44,897 nt of DNA from Actinomycetota bacterium (GTDB lineage Bacteria; Actinomycetota; Acidimicrobiia; Acidimicrobiales; Ilumatobacteraceae): NCBI GenBank assembly GCA_005787035.1, contig SYCI01000163.1, positions 1 to 44,897 on the forward strand, read 5' to 3'. Positions 1 through 9,246 of this stretch are shown here, in pieces (within the stretch, counting starts at the first letter, position 1; every line of letters starts with the position of its first letter). The notes under the pieces were generated by a model that worked only from the letters and a program-made list of their open reading frames with translations, was not told the DNA's origin and did no database searches. The translations under genes were made by a program, and so were the position numbers.

Positions 1-361
1 CCGGTGTCGGGCTGGGAGATCAGCAACTGGTCGATGTCGACACCGATGGAACGGGCATAGACCGGATCCATGGCGTGCTCGGCGTCGATGTAGGCGCAGA
101 CACCACCATTGCGCTGAGCCTCGGCCACCACGTGCATGGCGAGGGTCGACTTACCCGACGATTCGGGTCCGAAGATCTCGACGACGCGGCCACGGGGCAG
201 GCCACCCACGCCGAGGGCGATGTCGAGGGCGAGAGCCCCGGTGGGGACGGTTTCGATGCCCTTGAAGCTCTGCTCTCCCATCCGCATGATCGACCCCTTG
301 CCGAACTGCTTGTCGATCTGGGCGAGGGCCATGTCGAGGGCCTTGGCGCGGTCTGTGCTCA
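1..361 (-). CDS. recA: Recombinase RecA, N-terminal part (C-terminus runs off the window start)
   Basis: Reverse-strand translation from ATG at 361: [83 protein letters not shown]...; canonical RecA N-terminus with Walker A GPESSGKS. Confidence 0.97.
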
Positions 362-559
362 TGTGTCTGCCTTTCTGGGTTCTGGTCTAGATGTTCTGAT
401 TGGTCGTGGTGCGGACCCTATGGAGGGGGTGTGGCACGAAGACCGCTGCTGCCGGCGAGCCGGTGGGCTGAATGACACGAGCGTAACTACGAACAGGCGT
501 TCGGTCAAGCATTCGACCGAACATGTGATCGGTCGGGGAAGGAGAACGCTCGTGGCTGG

Positions 560-991
560 TCAGGCGCCCAGACGGTCGGCGGTCGGATCGCCCGGCTCGT
601 CGGGGTCGAGTGGGCGGACGCGCAGGTCGATGGCCATCCAGACGGTGTGGGTCAGGGGCCACGTCGCCAAGGGGAACACCACGGCGGCGGACGCAAGGAT
701 CACGTACAACTTCAGGACCGGTACATCGGGAACGGTCAGTGCGACGGCGATGCCGACGGCGGCGATCACGAGCGAGACGTTCACGACGAGGGCGATGGTG
801 AGCGATCCGAGTTCGTGACCGTCGACTCCGCGCGTACGACGAAGTCCGCAACGAACACACGACTCCCCCTGCGCGAACCAACCGTCGAACCATGCCCGGC
901 GATCACCACACAACGGACAACAGCGCAGAACCGCTCGTCGCAACATACGCGCGAAGGGAACGATTCGATCCGTCGTGTCGACAGGCACCAT
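560..991 (-). CDS. DUF983-like small membrane protein with N-terminal zinc-ribbon cysteines
   Basis: ORF 143 aa; CCPLCGDRRAWFDGWFAQGESCVRCGL followed by two hydrophobic segments, the DUF983 layout. Confidence 0.75.
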   Translation of the reverse strand: MVPVDTTDRIVPFARMLRRAVLRCCPLCGDRRAWFDGWFAQGESCVRCGLRRTRGVDGHELGSLTIALVVNVSLVIAAVGIAVALTVPDVPVLKLYVILASAAVVFPLATWPLTHTVWMAIDLRVRPLDPDEPGDPTADRLGA

Positions 992-1015
992 CGAACGAGC
1001 GCCGTTCGGCCGCGA

Positions 1016-2395
1016 CTACGCCGTGAGTTGTTCGACGAAGTCCGCGAAGACCTCGGCGTACACGAGCGCGTCGGCTTCGGTGTGCATGATCGAGATCAAC
1101 CACTGCTCGTCGAGACCCGGCGGAAGAAGAATGCCGCGGTTGATGCCGTGGATCCATTGGGCGAAGGCAAGGTCGAAATCGGTGGCCTTGTAGTCGCGAT
1201 AGTTACGAATCGGCTCGGCCGACCACGTGACACAACCTTTGGCGCCGAACTGGATCGAGTGCGCCGGCAATCCGGCGTCGTCGATGATCTCGTTACAGGC
1301 GTCGACGAGTTTGGTGTTGCGCATGATCGTGGCGTTGGTGGCATCGGGCGTGCAGACCTCGGTCAGGACCGCGCGGGCCGCGGCCATGCACAAGGGGTTG
1401 CCGTTGTACGTGCCCAAGTGAATGACCCGACCACTCGTGATCTGGTCCATGTATTCGCGCTTGCCACCGAAGGCACCGAGGGGTAGGCCACCACCGATCG
1501 ACTTGGCCAGCGCCACCAGATCGGGGGTCACACCGAGCACTCCGGTCGCGCCACCCCAGCCCGCCGTGATGCCGGTCTTGACTTCGTCGAAGATCAGCAG
1601 CGTGCCGTAGCGCTCCGTGATCTCACGAACCGCCTGCAGGTATCCGGGTTGCGGGAGGCAGATGCCGATGTTCTCCATGACGGGCTCGACGATGAAACAC
1701 GCGACGTCGCGGTTCTTGAGCGCCCGCTCGAGTGCCTCGGGATCGTTGTACGGCACGACGATCGTGTCGCCGAGAACCGCTTGGGTGATTCCCGCCGTTG
1801 CCGGCACCGACAACGGCGCATCGGCCGGACCTGCTTCGGCGATCTTGGGCTTCATGGAGATCATGACCTCGTCGTGATGTCCGTGATAGCCACCCTCGAC
1901 CTTGACAATCTTGTCGCGACCGGTCGCCCCCCGGGCGACACGAATGGCGTCCATGGTCGCCTCGGTGCCCGAGTTCGTGAACCGCCACATGGGCAGGCCA
2001 TATCGAGCACCGAGTAGTTCGGCGACTTCGGCGTTGTTCTCACTGGGTGTCACGAAGAGGGTGCCGTGATCGAGTTGGGCCTCGATGGCACCCCGGACGA
2101 CCGGGTGCACATGACCACTGAAGAGAGCACCGAAGCCCATGTTGTAATCGACGTACTTGTTGCCGTCGACGTCCCACATGTAGGCGGCTTCGGCCGAACG
2201 TACGACCACCGGGTGCGGGTCGTACGCCTGGAAACTCGAGGGTACGCCGAGTGGCAGGACTTTGCGGGCCCGCTGATTCGCCTGCTGGGACCCTTTGGTT
2301 CGCTCCGCGTAGCGGGCGAGTTCGGCGGTGGTGATTCTCTTGGCCCGCTCCGCCAAGTCGCGGGCACTGGTGACTGAAGATTCCGTGGCCGACAC
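1016..2395 (-). CDS. Class III PLP-dependent aminotransferase, glutamate-1-semialdehyde aminomutase-like
   Basis: ORF 1016..2437; likely GTG start at 2395 preceded by AAGGAG. Motifs SGTEATMDAIRVAR, EGGYHGHHD, IFDEVKTG, ALAKSIGGGLPLGAFGG (PLP Lys). Confidence 0.88.
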   Translation of the reverse strand: MSATESSVTSARDLAERAKRITTAELARYAERTKGSQQANQRARKVLPLGVPSSFQAYDPHPVVVRSAEAAYMWDVDGNKYVDYNMGFGALFSGHVHPVVRGAIEAQLDHGTLFVTPSENNAEVAELLGARYGLPMWRFTNSGTEATMDAIRVARGATGRDKIVKVEGGYHGHHDEVMISMKPKIAEAGPADAPLSVPATAGITQAVLGDTIVVPYNDPEALERALKNRDVACFIVEPVMENIGICLPQPGYLQAVREITERYGTLLIFDEVKTGITAGWGGATGVLGVTPDLVALAKSIGGGLPLGAFGGKREYMDQITSGRVIHLGTYNGNPLCMAAARAVLTEVCTPDATNATIMRNTKLVDACNEIIDDAGLPAHSIQFGAKGCVTWSAEPIRNYRDYKATDFDLAFAQWIHGINRGILLPPGLDEQWLISIMHTEADALVYAEVFADFVEQLTA

Positions 2396-2526
2396 GGGTA
2401 TCACTCCTTCGAGATGATTCGAGGCTACCAGAGCCACCTTCTGGCTGTCACCAGCCTCTTTGTCACGGTTTTCCGGCCGACTTCGGTGCGAATCACCCTG
2501 CGTGCTGGCAGAATCGTGAGGTCCAT

Positions 2527-2604
2527 GGTGGACGTAGCTCAGTCGGTTAGAGCGTCAGGTTGTGGCCCTGAAGGCCGGGGGTTCGATTCCCCTCGTTCAC
2601 CCCA
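2527..2604 (+). tRNA. tRNA-His (anticodon GTG)
   Basis: Acceptor GTGGACG/CGTTCAC, encoded G-1 opposite C73, anticodon loop TTGTGGC, T-loop GGTTCGATTCC, encoded CCA at 2602-2604. Confidence 0.93.
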
Positions 2605-2650
2605 AAGTTCGACGTGATCGGTTCCGACGTCGTCGCTCTCGCCGCAATGC

Positions 2651-2680
2651 TTGGGCGTCATCGAACGCTGCGCCTACACT
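2651..2680 (+). promoter_or_regulatory. Candidate sigma70-type promoter for tRNA-Lys
   Basis: TTGGGC (2651-2656), 18-nt spacer, TACACT (2675-2680), 15 nt upstream of the tRNA 5' end. Confidence 0.4.
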
Positions 2681-2695
2681 TCACCTTTGCGTTTT

Positions 2696-2770
2696 GCACC
2701 TCTAGCTCAACGGCAGAGCAGTGGACTCTTAATCCATTGGTTCAGGGTTCGAATCCCTGGGGGTGCACCA
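2696..2770 (+). tRNA. tRNA-Lys (anticodon CTT)
   Basis: Acceptor GCACCTC/GGGGTGC, anticodon stem GTGGA/TCCAT with loop CTCTTAA, T-arm CAGGG TTCGAAT CCCTG, encoded CCA at 2768-2770. Confidence 0.93.
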
Positions 2771-2771
2771 C

Positions 2772-3674
2772 TCAGCCGCGGTCGATCCGACTGATCTCGA
2801 CCGCTACCTGTGCCGCCACCGCGGCATTGTTCTCGGCCAGCGCCAGATTGGCCGGAACACTGCGCCCGGCCGTGGCCTCCCCTATTCGCGCGAGAACGAA
2901 GGGTGTCACGCCGGGACCAGTGATGCCGGTTTGGGCACAATGCCGGAGAGCCTGGTCGACCACCTGATCGAGTGCCTGCTGATCGAGTTGATCGGCTTCG
3001 GGAATCGGCACGGTGAGCAGGGTCCCCCCACGCGACCGTGCTCGATGTGATGTCGCGACCTCGGCGGCCGAGTCGACCCGATGCGCAACTCGCAGACCCG
3101 ACGTCCGCGTGTAGAAGGCCGGGAACCAGTCGTGGCACCAACCGAGAACCGGAACACCGATCGTCTCGAGATGTTCGAGGGTGCGGGCCAGATCGAGGAA
3201 GGCTTTCGCGCCGGCGCAGACGGTCACGATGTCGTACCGGCCGATGGCATCGAGGTCGGCCGACACGTCACCGGTGACCTCCGATCCTCGGTGCACGCCA
3301 CCGATCCCGCCGGTGGCGAACACCGAAATGCCGGCCACGGCCGCGATGGCGAGCGAGGCGGAAACCGTCGTGGCACCAAAGGCCCATCGTTGCGCCACCG
3401 CCACACCGAGATCACGCTCGGCGGCCTTGTGCGCCGCACCGAGAATGCGCTCGTGTTCGTCTGGCTCCAGGCCGGCGCGCACGGTGCCGTCGAGGACCGC
3501 GGTGATCGCCGGCACGGCTCCAGTCGCGCGGATCACCTTCAGACAACGATCGAGAGCCTCGGCATTGGCCGGCGAGGGCAGTCCGAGATGGGAAAAGATC
3601 GTCGACTCGAGGGCGACCACCGGACGGTGATCGCGCACGGCATCACGCACCTCGTCCGACATCAGGACCTTCAT
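2772..3674 (-). CDS. psuG: Pseudouridine-5'-phosphate glycosidase
   Basis: 300 aa; VVALESTIFSHLGLPSPAN, FGATTVSASLAIA, ISVFATGGIGGVHRG, TVCAGAKAFLDL motifs of the PsuG family. Confidence 0.92.
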   Translation of the reverse strand: MKVLMSDEVRDAVRDHRPVVALESTIFSHLGLPSPANAEALDRCLKVIRATGAVPAITAVLDGTVRAGLEPDEHERILGAAHKAAERDLGVAVAQRWAFGATTVSASLAIAAVAGISVFATGGIGGVHRGSEVTGDVSADLDAIGRYDIVTVCAGAKAFLDLARTLEHLETIGVPVLGWCHDWFPAFYTRTSGLRVAHRVDSAAEVATSHRARSRGGTLLTVPIPEADQLDQQALDQVVDQALRHCAQTGITGPGVTPFVLARIGEATAGRSVPANLALAENNAAVAAQVAVEISRIDRG

Positions 3675-4885
3675 AACGGCGACAGTCTCTCATCCCGCAC
3701 GAAACGACTCACCGCTTCGACGTGGTGCGTGTGCGGGAACAGATCGAGAACTTCGGTGTACTCGAAGCGATAACCCGCGCGCGCGAGCAGTCCCACGTCA
3801 CGGCCGAGTGAAGCCGGATCACACGACACGAGCACCAACACGGGTGCCTTGGTGGCGGCCACCACCGCCACCGCCGCGGCACCGAGTCCGGTCCGGGACG
3901 GATCGGCGACAACCACCGAGGCCGGAACCGGCCGCCACCGGGCGACTTCGGATCTCACGATCGTGGCCGGACGATCACGCAGGTTGACCTTGGCGTCCGC
4001 CACCGCCGACGCATTCGACTCGACGACGATCACCGGGTGGTCGGCGGGTACGACGGTGAGCGCGAACAGACCGACTCCTCCGTAGAGATCGATCACCGGA
4101 TCCGAAGTCCAGATGGTCGGATCACCCGCCGCGCGGCGAACCGCGCGCACGAGTGCGGTGGCACCGGTGGCCGAGGCCTGGAAGAACGATGCGGCCGACA
4201 CGCGCAAGCGATGACCATCGATCTCTTCGTGCACCACTCCTTGCGGACCGACCTCGGTTCGTGCGGGCACGGCACCCAGCGCCACGTCGCTCGGCTCCCA
4301 CCAAACCGACCGTTCGCCGCTGGCCGTGGCGACACGAAGACTGACTTCTTCAATGCCCGAACGCGCGCCGGGTGCGAGCGAGTGTCGCAACTCGCGCAGT
4401 GCAGGGTGGGCCACCAGACAATCGTCGACCGACACGACACGATGACTGCCCTGAGCACGAAAGCCGAGCGCTCCGTGGTCATCGATCGCCCAACGCATCG
4501 TCGTGCGGCACGAGTCGAGTGGAAGATCGTCGGGACAGTCGAGCACGAGCGGATCGGTCGCCTTTCCGAGTCGCACCAGAGATTCGAACACGATGTCATG
4601 TTTGATCTTCCGCTGAAGATCGACTGCTGCATGCTGCAGATCGCATCCACCACAACCCGACGCGACGTACGCGCACGGAGGTTCGACCCGACGATCGTTG
4701 GCCTCCACGATCCGAACGATCTCGGCCCGTGCGTAATCCTTCGATTGCTTGATGATCCGGATGGCCACGAGTTCACCCGGCAAAGCCCGTTCGACGAACA
4801 CCACGCGGCCGTCGGGCAGACGGCCCAGCCCGTCGCCCTCGGCTACCACCTTGTCGATGCGTACGGTGATCTCGTCGAGGGTCAT
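3671..4885 (-). CDS. TrmA/RumA-family RNA (uracil-5-)-methyltransferase with N-terminal TRAM-like domain
   Basis: 404 aa; TRAM-like N-terminus (KVVAEGDGLGRLPDGRVVFVERALPGE), Fe-S type cysteines (CAYVASGCGGCDLQHA), VIDLYGGVGLFAL, VSCDPASLGRD, HTHHVEAVSRF. Confidence 0.9.
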   Translation of the reverse strand: MTLDEITVRIDKVVAEGDGLGRLPDGRVVFVERALPGELVAIRIIKQSKDYARAEIVRIVEANDRRVEPPCAYVASGCGGCDLQHAAVDLQRKIKHDIVFESLVRLGKATDPLVLDCPDDLPLDSCRTTMRWAIDDHGALGFRAQGSHRVVSVDDCLVAHPALRELRHSLAPGARSGIEEVSLRVATASGERSVWWEPSDVALGAVPARTEVGPQGVVHEEIDGHRLRVSAASFFQASATGATALVRAVRRAAGDPTIWTSDPVIDLYGGVGLFALTVVPADHPVIVVESNASAVADAKVNLRDRPATIVRSEVARWRPVPASVVVADPSRTGLGAAAVAVVAATKAPVLVLVSCDPASLGRDVGLLARAGYRFEYTEVLDLFPHTHHVEAVSRFVRDERLSPL

Positions 4886-4926
4886 CTCGTTCCGAGGTTA
4901 GAGGTTCGCTGGGCTAGCGTTCGGTC

Positions 4927-5616
4927 GTGGCCCTGCCGATCCAGATCGTTCCTTCGGTCCTGCCGTGTGATTTCGCCCGTCTCGGTGGGGAGATCGAAGC
5001 ACTCGACCGAGCCGGCGTCGATCACTTCCAGTGGGACGTCATGGATGGCCAATTCGTGCCGAACCTCACCTTCGGGCCCGATGTCATCGCTGCCGCGCGC
5101 CGACACACCGACAAGCCCTTCGAGGCCCACCTCATGGTGCTGACTCCCGATGTTCTCGCCCACCGTTACGTGGAAGCCGGTTGCAGCCGACTCATCGTTC
5201 ACGTCGAGGCCTGCCCTCATCTCCATCGAACTCTCGGCAACATCGCGTCACTCGGCGCAGCACCGGCGGTGGCTCTCAATCCGCACACCCCGGTGAGCGC
5301 GATCGAGCACGTTCTCGATCTGGTCGACATGGTCCTCGTGATGACGGTCAATCCTGGTTTCGGCGGTCAGTCGTACATCGCGACCATGGAGCCCAAGATC
5401 CGCGAACTTCGCGATCTCATCGGTCGACGTGGACTCGCCGACCGGGTCAACATCGAAGTCGACGGTGGAATCGGTCCCAGCACGATCGAAGGCGCAGCGT
5501 CGGCCGGGGCCAACGTTCTGATCGCGGGAACCGGGCTGTTCCGCTACACCGAGGGTCTCGAGTTCGCGGTTCGCGATTTGCGCGCTAAGGCCGAGGCCGC
5601 GCGCGCCGCCGACTGA
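4927..5616 (+). CDS. rpe: Ribulose-phosphate 3-epimerase
   Basis: 229 aa; IVPSVLPCDFARLGGEI, FQWDVMDGQFVPNLTFGP, VMTVNPGFGGQSYI, NIEVDGGI. Confidence 0.96.
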   Translation: MALPIQIVPSVLPCDFARLGGEIEALDRAGVDHFQWDVMDGQFVPNLTFGPDVIAAARRHTDKPFEAHLMVLTPDVLAHRYVEAGCSRLIVHVEACPHLHRTLGNIASLGAAPAVALNPHTPVSAIEHVLDLVDMVLVMTVNPGFGGQSYIATMEPKIRELRDLIGRRGLADRVNIEVDGGIGPSTIEGAASAGANVLIAGTGLFRYTEGLEFAVRDLRAKAEAARAAD

Positions 5617-6244
5617 CCGAATCTCGCCCCGGCGCCGAACCGATCTGGCTCACCACCGCGCGGACGAAGTTGGCCACGAGGGCCAGTACCACGAGTCCGC
5701 CGAACACCCACACGAAGGGCAGCACCACGGCCCGAACCAAACCCCGTCGATCGTCACCGAGCGGCGCGAGGACACCGCTTTCGAGGCTGCGCCCGTCGGT
5801 GGTGAGGGTTCGCACGGCGTCCTCCAACTCGGGACAATCCACGTTCTGCTCACCGATTCCGATCACTTGGTTCCCACCGAAGAGCGGTTCGGGGTCGCGA
5901 ACTTTCGACACCAGACGACCACTCGTCTGATCGACTCCGGCGGCCACGAGGTACGACTCGCCGGGTTCGAGGAACCGGACGTCTTCGCCGTAATCGACGT
6001 CGATGAGACCACCGACCGAGAATCCCTCCACCGATCCGCCACGGATCTGGCGAATCTCGAAACGGGCGGTTCGACTGTCGGATCCGACCACGGAACCGAC
6101 GAAGGTGACCCGGACCGGTAAGGGGATTTCGCAACTCGCCGGAATCGTCGAGTTGGGAATCGTCGGCGCGGTACTCGCCCCCGCCGCCGCGCCGACCGTC
6201 GCGACCGAAACTGCGATCACGAACGACACGAGTACCCGGCGCAT
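5585..6244 (-). CDS. Predicted secreted/membrane-anchored protein of unknown function
   Basis: 219 aa; N-terminal signal-like hydrophobic segment, beta-rich middle, C-terminal TM (AVVLPFVWVFGGLVVLALVANFV) and Arg-rich tail. Confidence 0.7.
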   Translation of the reverse strand: MRRVLVSFVIAVSVATVGAAAGASTAPTIPNSTIPASCEIPLPVRVTFVGSVVGSDSRTARFEIRQIRGGSVEGFSVGGLIDVDYGEDVRFLEPGESYLVAAGVDQTSGRLVSKVRDPEPLFGGNQVIGIGEQNVDCPELEDAVRTLTTDGRSLESGVLAPLGDDRRGLVRAVVLPFVWVFGGLVVLALVANFVRAVVSQIGSAPGRDSVSRRRARPRP

Positions 6245-6280
6245 ACCGTCAAACTACTGAGGTGGCGCCGAACGAAGCGT

Positions 6281-7096
6281 TCAGCGACCCTTGAAGACCG
6301 GCGGGCGCTTCTCGACCCAAGCCGCAATGGCCTCCGGCGTGTCCTTCGTGCTGAAGTTCACGGACTGCGCCACACCTTCGTCGTCGAGCGCCTCTTCGAA
6401 CGTCACGTTCATGGCGTTGTTGAGCAGACGCTTCGACTGCGCGAGCGCGATCGGGGGTAGAGCAATGAGACGCGCCGCCCAATCGGCCACGAACGAATCG
6501 AGTTCGGCCTCCGGCACGACTCGGTTCACGAGTCCCATGCGATCGGCCTCCCGCGCGTCGATCAGATCGGCGAAGAACGCGAGTTCCTTGGCTCGATGCA
6601 GGCCTACACGACGCGGAAGGATCCACGATCCTCCACCGTCGAGCGACATGCCGCGCTTCGAGAAGATCTCGGCGAATCGCGCGGACTCACCCGCCACGAC
6701 CAAGTCGCATCCGAGGGCCATGTTGCAACCCACACCGACGGCCACACCACGAACCTTGGCGATGGTGGGCTGGGGAAGTCGCGACAAAGCCATGATGACC
6801 GAGGTGACCTCGCGCATCGAGTAGTAGGAGTGCGAATGACTGCGGCCGGCGTTGTCGCCCATGGCCACGAGATCGGCTCCCGAGCAGAATTCGCCACCCG
6901 CCCCGGTGAGAACCACGACCCGGTCCGATGAGCGGTTGTAGATGTCGGTGAAGACTTCGTGGAGTTCGATCCACATCCGCCCGTTCACGGCGTTCTTGCG
7001 TTCGGGTCGGTTGAAGGTGACGGTGACCACGCCATCACTCCGATCGACTAGGATCGTCTCGTACTTCTTGGTGCTGGAATCGGTCTCGGCGCTCAC
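6281..7096 (-). CDS. Enoyl-CoA hydratase/isomerase family protein
   Basis: ORF 6281..7129; GTG start at 7096 is plausible. VTFNRPERKNAVNGRMW, GAGGEFCSGADL, GCNMALGCDLVVAGESARFAE. Confidence 0.9.
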   Translation of the reverse strand: MSAETDSSTKKYETILVDRSDGVVTVTFNRPERKNAVNGRMWIELHEVFTDIYNRSSDRVVVLTGAGGEFCSGADLVAMGDNAGRSHSHSYYSMREVTSVIMALSRLPQPTIAKVRGVAVGVGCNMALGCDLVVAGESARFAEIFSKRGMSLDGGGSWILPRRVGLHRAKELAFFADLIDAREADRMGLVNRVVPEAELDSFVADWAARLIALPPIALAQSKRLLNNAMNVTFEEALDDEGVAQSVNFSTKDTPEAIAAWVEKRPPVFKGR

Positions 7097-7118
7097 CTGA
7101 CCGACGATAATGACCGAT

Positions 7119-7229
7119 ATGGGATTCAACCCGTACCGGAAGTTCCGAGTCCGACGCGCCGACTACCTCTTCGTGGCCGCCGCCGTGCTGGCCGCCGCCG
7201 CGTTGGTGGCATGGGGCTTCCTTGGCTGA
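7119..7229 (+). CDS. Candidate 36-aa single-pass membrane small protein
   Basis: ATG at 7119: MGFNPYRKFRVRRADYLFVAAAVLAAAALVAWGFLG*; positive-inside N-terminus then TM; its stop overlaps the next ORF. Confidence 0.6.
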   Translation: MGFNPYRKFRVRRADYLFVAAAVLAAAALVAWGFLG

Positions 7230-7443
7230 ACGTCGACGCGCCGGCATCTGGGACGGTCTCTACGGACCGGTCGAGATCAGACGGGTCCAGCCGTACGAGG
7301 CCCGCAAGTCCTACGTGTGTCCGGGTTGCCACCGCGAGATTCCGGTCGGACTCGGTCATGTGGTCGCCGTACCGCGTGATGCGCCCGATCTACGTCGGCA
7401 TTGGCATCACGCGTGTTGGCGCAATCGAGCCAAGCGCTCCTAG
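7222..7443 (+). CDS. Small Cys/His-rich (zinc-ribbon-like) actinobacterial protein
   Basis: 73 aa, TTG start; YVCPGCHREIPVGLGHVVAVPRDAPDLRRHWHHACWRNR. Confidence 0.75.
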   Translation: MAERRRAGIWDGLYGPVEIRRVQPYEARKSYVCPGCHREIPVGLGHVVAVPRDAPDLRRHWHHACWRNRAKRS

Positions 7444-7787
7444 AACGCCCCCTCGATCACGTCGACCTGCGATCCGACCACGCACACCACATCGAACCGG
7501 ACGGCTCGCCGACCGATCGGATGACCAGCCAGCCACATGGCCGCCAACCGCCGTAAACGTCGTTGCTTGTCGCGATCGACAGCGGTCGAAGGTGGACCGA
7601 AGCGATCCGAGCGACGGGTCTTGACTTCGACGAAGGCGATCACATCGGGCGTCGCCGCGATGATGTCGATCTCGCCGTGTCGACCGATTCGGTGATTGCG
7701 GTCGATCACTTCGTAACCCGCCGATTCGTACCAACGGGTGGCGAGATCTTCGCCCCGCCGACCCTCGATCTGATTCGACGCGGTCAG
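7440..7787 (-). CDS. UPF0102/YraN family endonuclease-like protein
   Basis: From LTASNQIEGRRGEDLATRWYESAGYEVIDRNHRIGRHGEIDIIAATPDVIAFVEVKTRRSDRFG; YraN E-I-D-I...FVEVK motif. Start chosen inside the longer ORF 7440..7904. Confidence 0.9.
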   Translation of the reverse strand: MTASNQIEGRRGEDLATRWYESAGYEVIDRNHRIGRHGEIDIIAATPDVIAFVEVKTRRSDRFGPPSTAVDRDKQRRLRRLAAMWLAGHPIGRRAVRFDVVCVVGSQVDVIEGAF

Positions 7788-8095
7788 GCCCGATCGAGGT
7801 CGCTGACTTCGTCGCGCGGAAGTTCCTCGACGTTGACGTCCTTGAAGCTCAGGATCTTCACCTTCGGCACGAACCGGCTCTTGCGGTACATGTCCCACAC
7901 CCACGCGTCGATCAACTCCACTTGGATCAGCGGCCGAGCCGAATCGCCGCTCACGGTGACGTCGACCTTGTTGGCCAGATAGAAGCGACGCTCGGTCTCG
8001 ACGGCGTAGCGAAACATCGCGGCCACGTCTTGATACTCCTGCGCCAACTGGAGCTCACGCTCGGCCTCGAAGTCCTCGAGGTCGTCAGTGCCCAA
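7784..8095 (-). CDS. DUF2469 family protein
   Basis: 103 aa; EDFEAERELQLAQEYQDVAAMFRYAVETERRFYLANKVDV...; typical actinobacterial position beside yraN and rplS. Confidence 0.88.
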   Translation of the reverse strand: MGTDDLEDFEAERELQLAQEYQDVAAMFRYAVETERRFYLANKVDVTVSGDSARPLIQVELIDAWVWDMYRKSRFVPKVKILSFKDVNVEELPRDEVSDLDRA

Positions 8096-8119
8096 TGAAG
8101 AGGTCCTTGGTGAGGACGA

Positions 8120-8467
8120 TCAGAAGTCGCGCTTCTCGCGGACCTTGGCTGCCTTGCCGGTCCGGTCGCGCAGGTAGTAAAGCTTGGCGCGACGAACGTC
8201 GCCCTTCTTGACGACTTCGACCTTGGCCACGCTCGGGCTGTGCACCGGGAAGGTGCGCTCCACGCCGACGCCGTAGCTCACTTTGCGAACGGTGTAGGTC
8301 TCCTGGACGCCCGAGCCCTGACGGGCGATCACGTTGCCCTGGAACACCTGGACGCGCTCCTTGCCACTTTCGACCACGCGGACGTGGACCTTGAGTTCGT
8401 CGCCGGGGCCGAACGCCGGGATGTCGGAGCGCAGATTCTGCAGGTCAACGATGTCGGTGGTCTTCAT
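8120..8467 (-). CDS. rplS: 50S ribosomal protein L19
   Basis: [78 protein letters not shown]... Confidence 0.97.
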   Translation of the reverse strand: MKTTDIVDLQNLRSDIPAFGPGDELKVHVRVVESGKERVQVFQGNVIARQGSGVQETYTVRKVSYGVGVERTFPVHSPSVAKVEVVKKGDVRRAKLYYLRDRTGKAAKVREKRDF

Positions 8468-8511
8468 GGTGTCGTCCTCGATCGATGGAACCGGCGGGTT
8501 CCGGGAACCGC

Positions 8512-9246
8512 TCAAGGATACGGGACGGCAGGGAACTCTTCCAACAGACGTAGATCCTGCTCAGAGAGTCCGCCCCGGGCCTCGATGAGGTCGGGTCGGG
8601 CGGCGATCGTGCGGTGGAGCGCCTGCGCCAGACGCCAGCGGGCGATTCGGGCGTGATCTCCGCTCTTCAGGATCTCGGGCACACCCCAGCCCCGGAATTC
8701 CGCCGGGCGGGTGAACTGTGGCTCTTCGAGGAGTCCGTGTTCCCCGAAACTCTCAGTCACCGGACTCTCGTCGTTACCCATGGCCCCGGGCAGAAGACGC
8801 GTCACGGCCTCGATCACCAGACACGCGGCCACTTCGCCGCCCGACAGCACGACGTCACCCACGCTGATCTCACCGTCGATCAGATGCTCGACCACCCGGT
8901 GGTCGACACCTTCGTAACGTCCGCACAGAAGGCTGAAACCGTCGCCCGTCGCGAGTTCTTCGGCGAAGCGCTGGTCGAAACGACGCCCTCCCGGGCTGAG
9001 GAGCAGAAGTGGGCGCGGGGGCTGAGCGGCTTCGACCGAGGCGAAAATCGGCTCGATGCGCATCACCATGCCGGCACCACCGCCGTAGGGCGAGTCGTCG
9101 ACCGTCCGATGGACGTCGGTGGTGTGTTCGCGCAGATCATGACACCGCAGATCGAGCAGACCGTTGTCGCGCGACTTGCCGAGCAAACTCTCCCGACAGA
9201 ACGAATCGACGAGATTCGGGAAGATCGTGAAGACGTCGACTCTCAC
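8512..9246 (-). CDS. trmD: tRNA (guanine-N1-)-methyltransferase
   Basis: 244 aa; [65 protein letters not shown]. Confidence 0.97.
   Translation of the reverse strand: MRVDVFTIFPNLVDSFCRESLLGKSRDNGLLDLRCHDLREHTTDVHRTVDDSPYGGGAGMVMRIEPIFASVEAAQPPRPLLLLSPGGRRFDQRFAEELATGDGFSLLCGRYEGVDHRVVEHLIDGEISVGDVVLSGGEVAACLVIEAVTRLLPGAMGNDESPVTESFGEHGLLEEPQFTRPAEFRGWGVPEILKSGDHARIARWRLAQALHRTIAARPDLIEARGGLSEQDLRLLEEFPAVPYP

Noticed and set aside
2527-2770. tRNA pair as a possible integration site for a mobile element
   Set aside because: No integrase, transposase, or duplicated tRNA 3' end noticed nearby; flanks are housekeeping genes.
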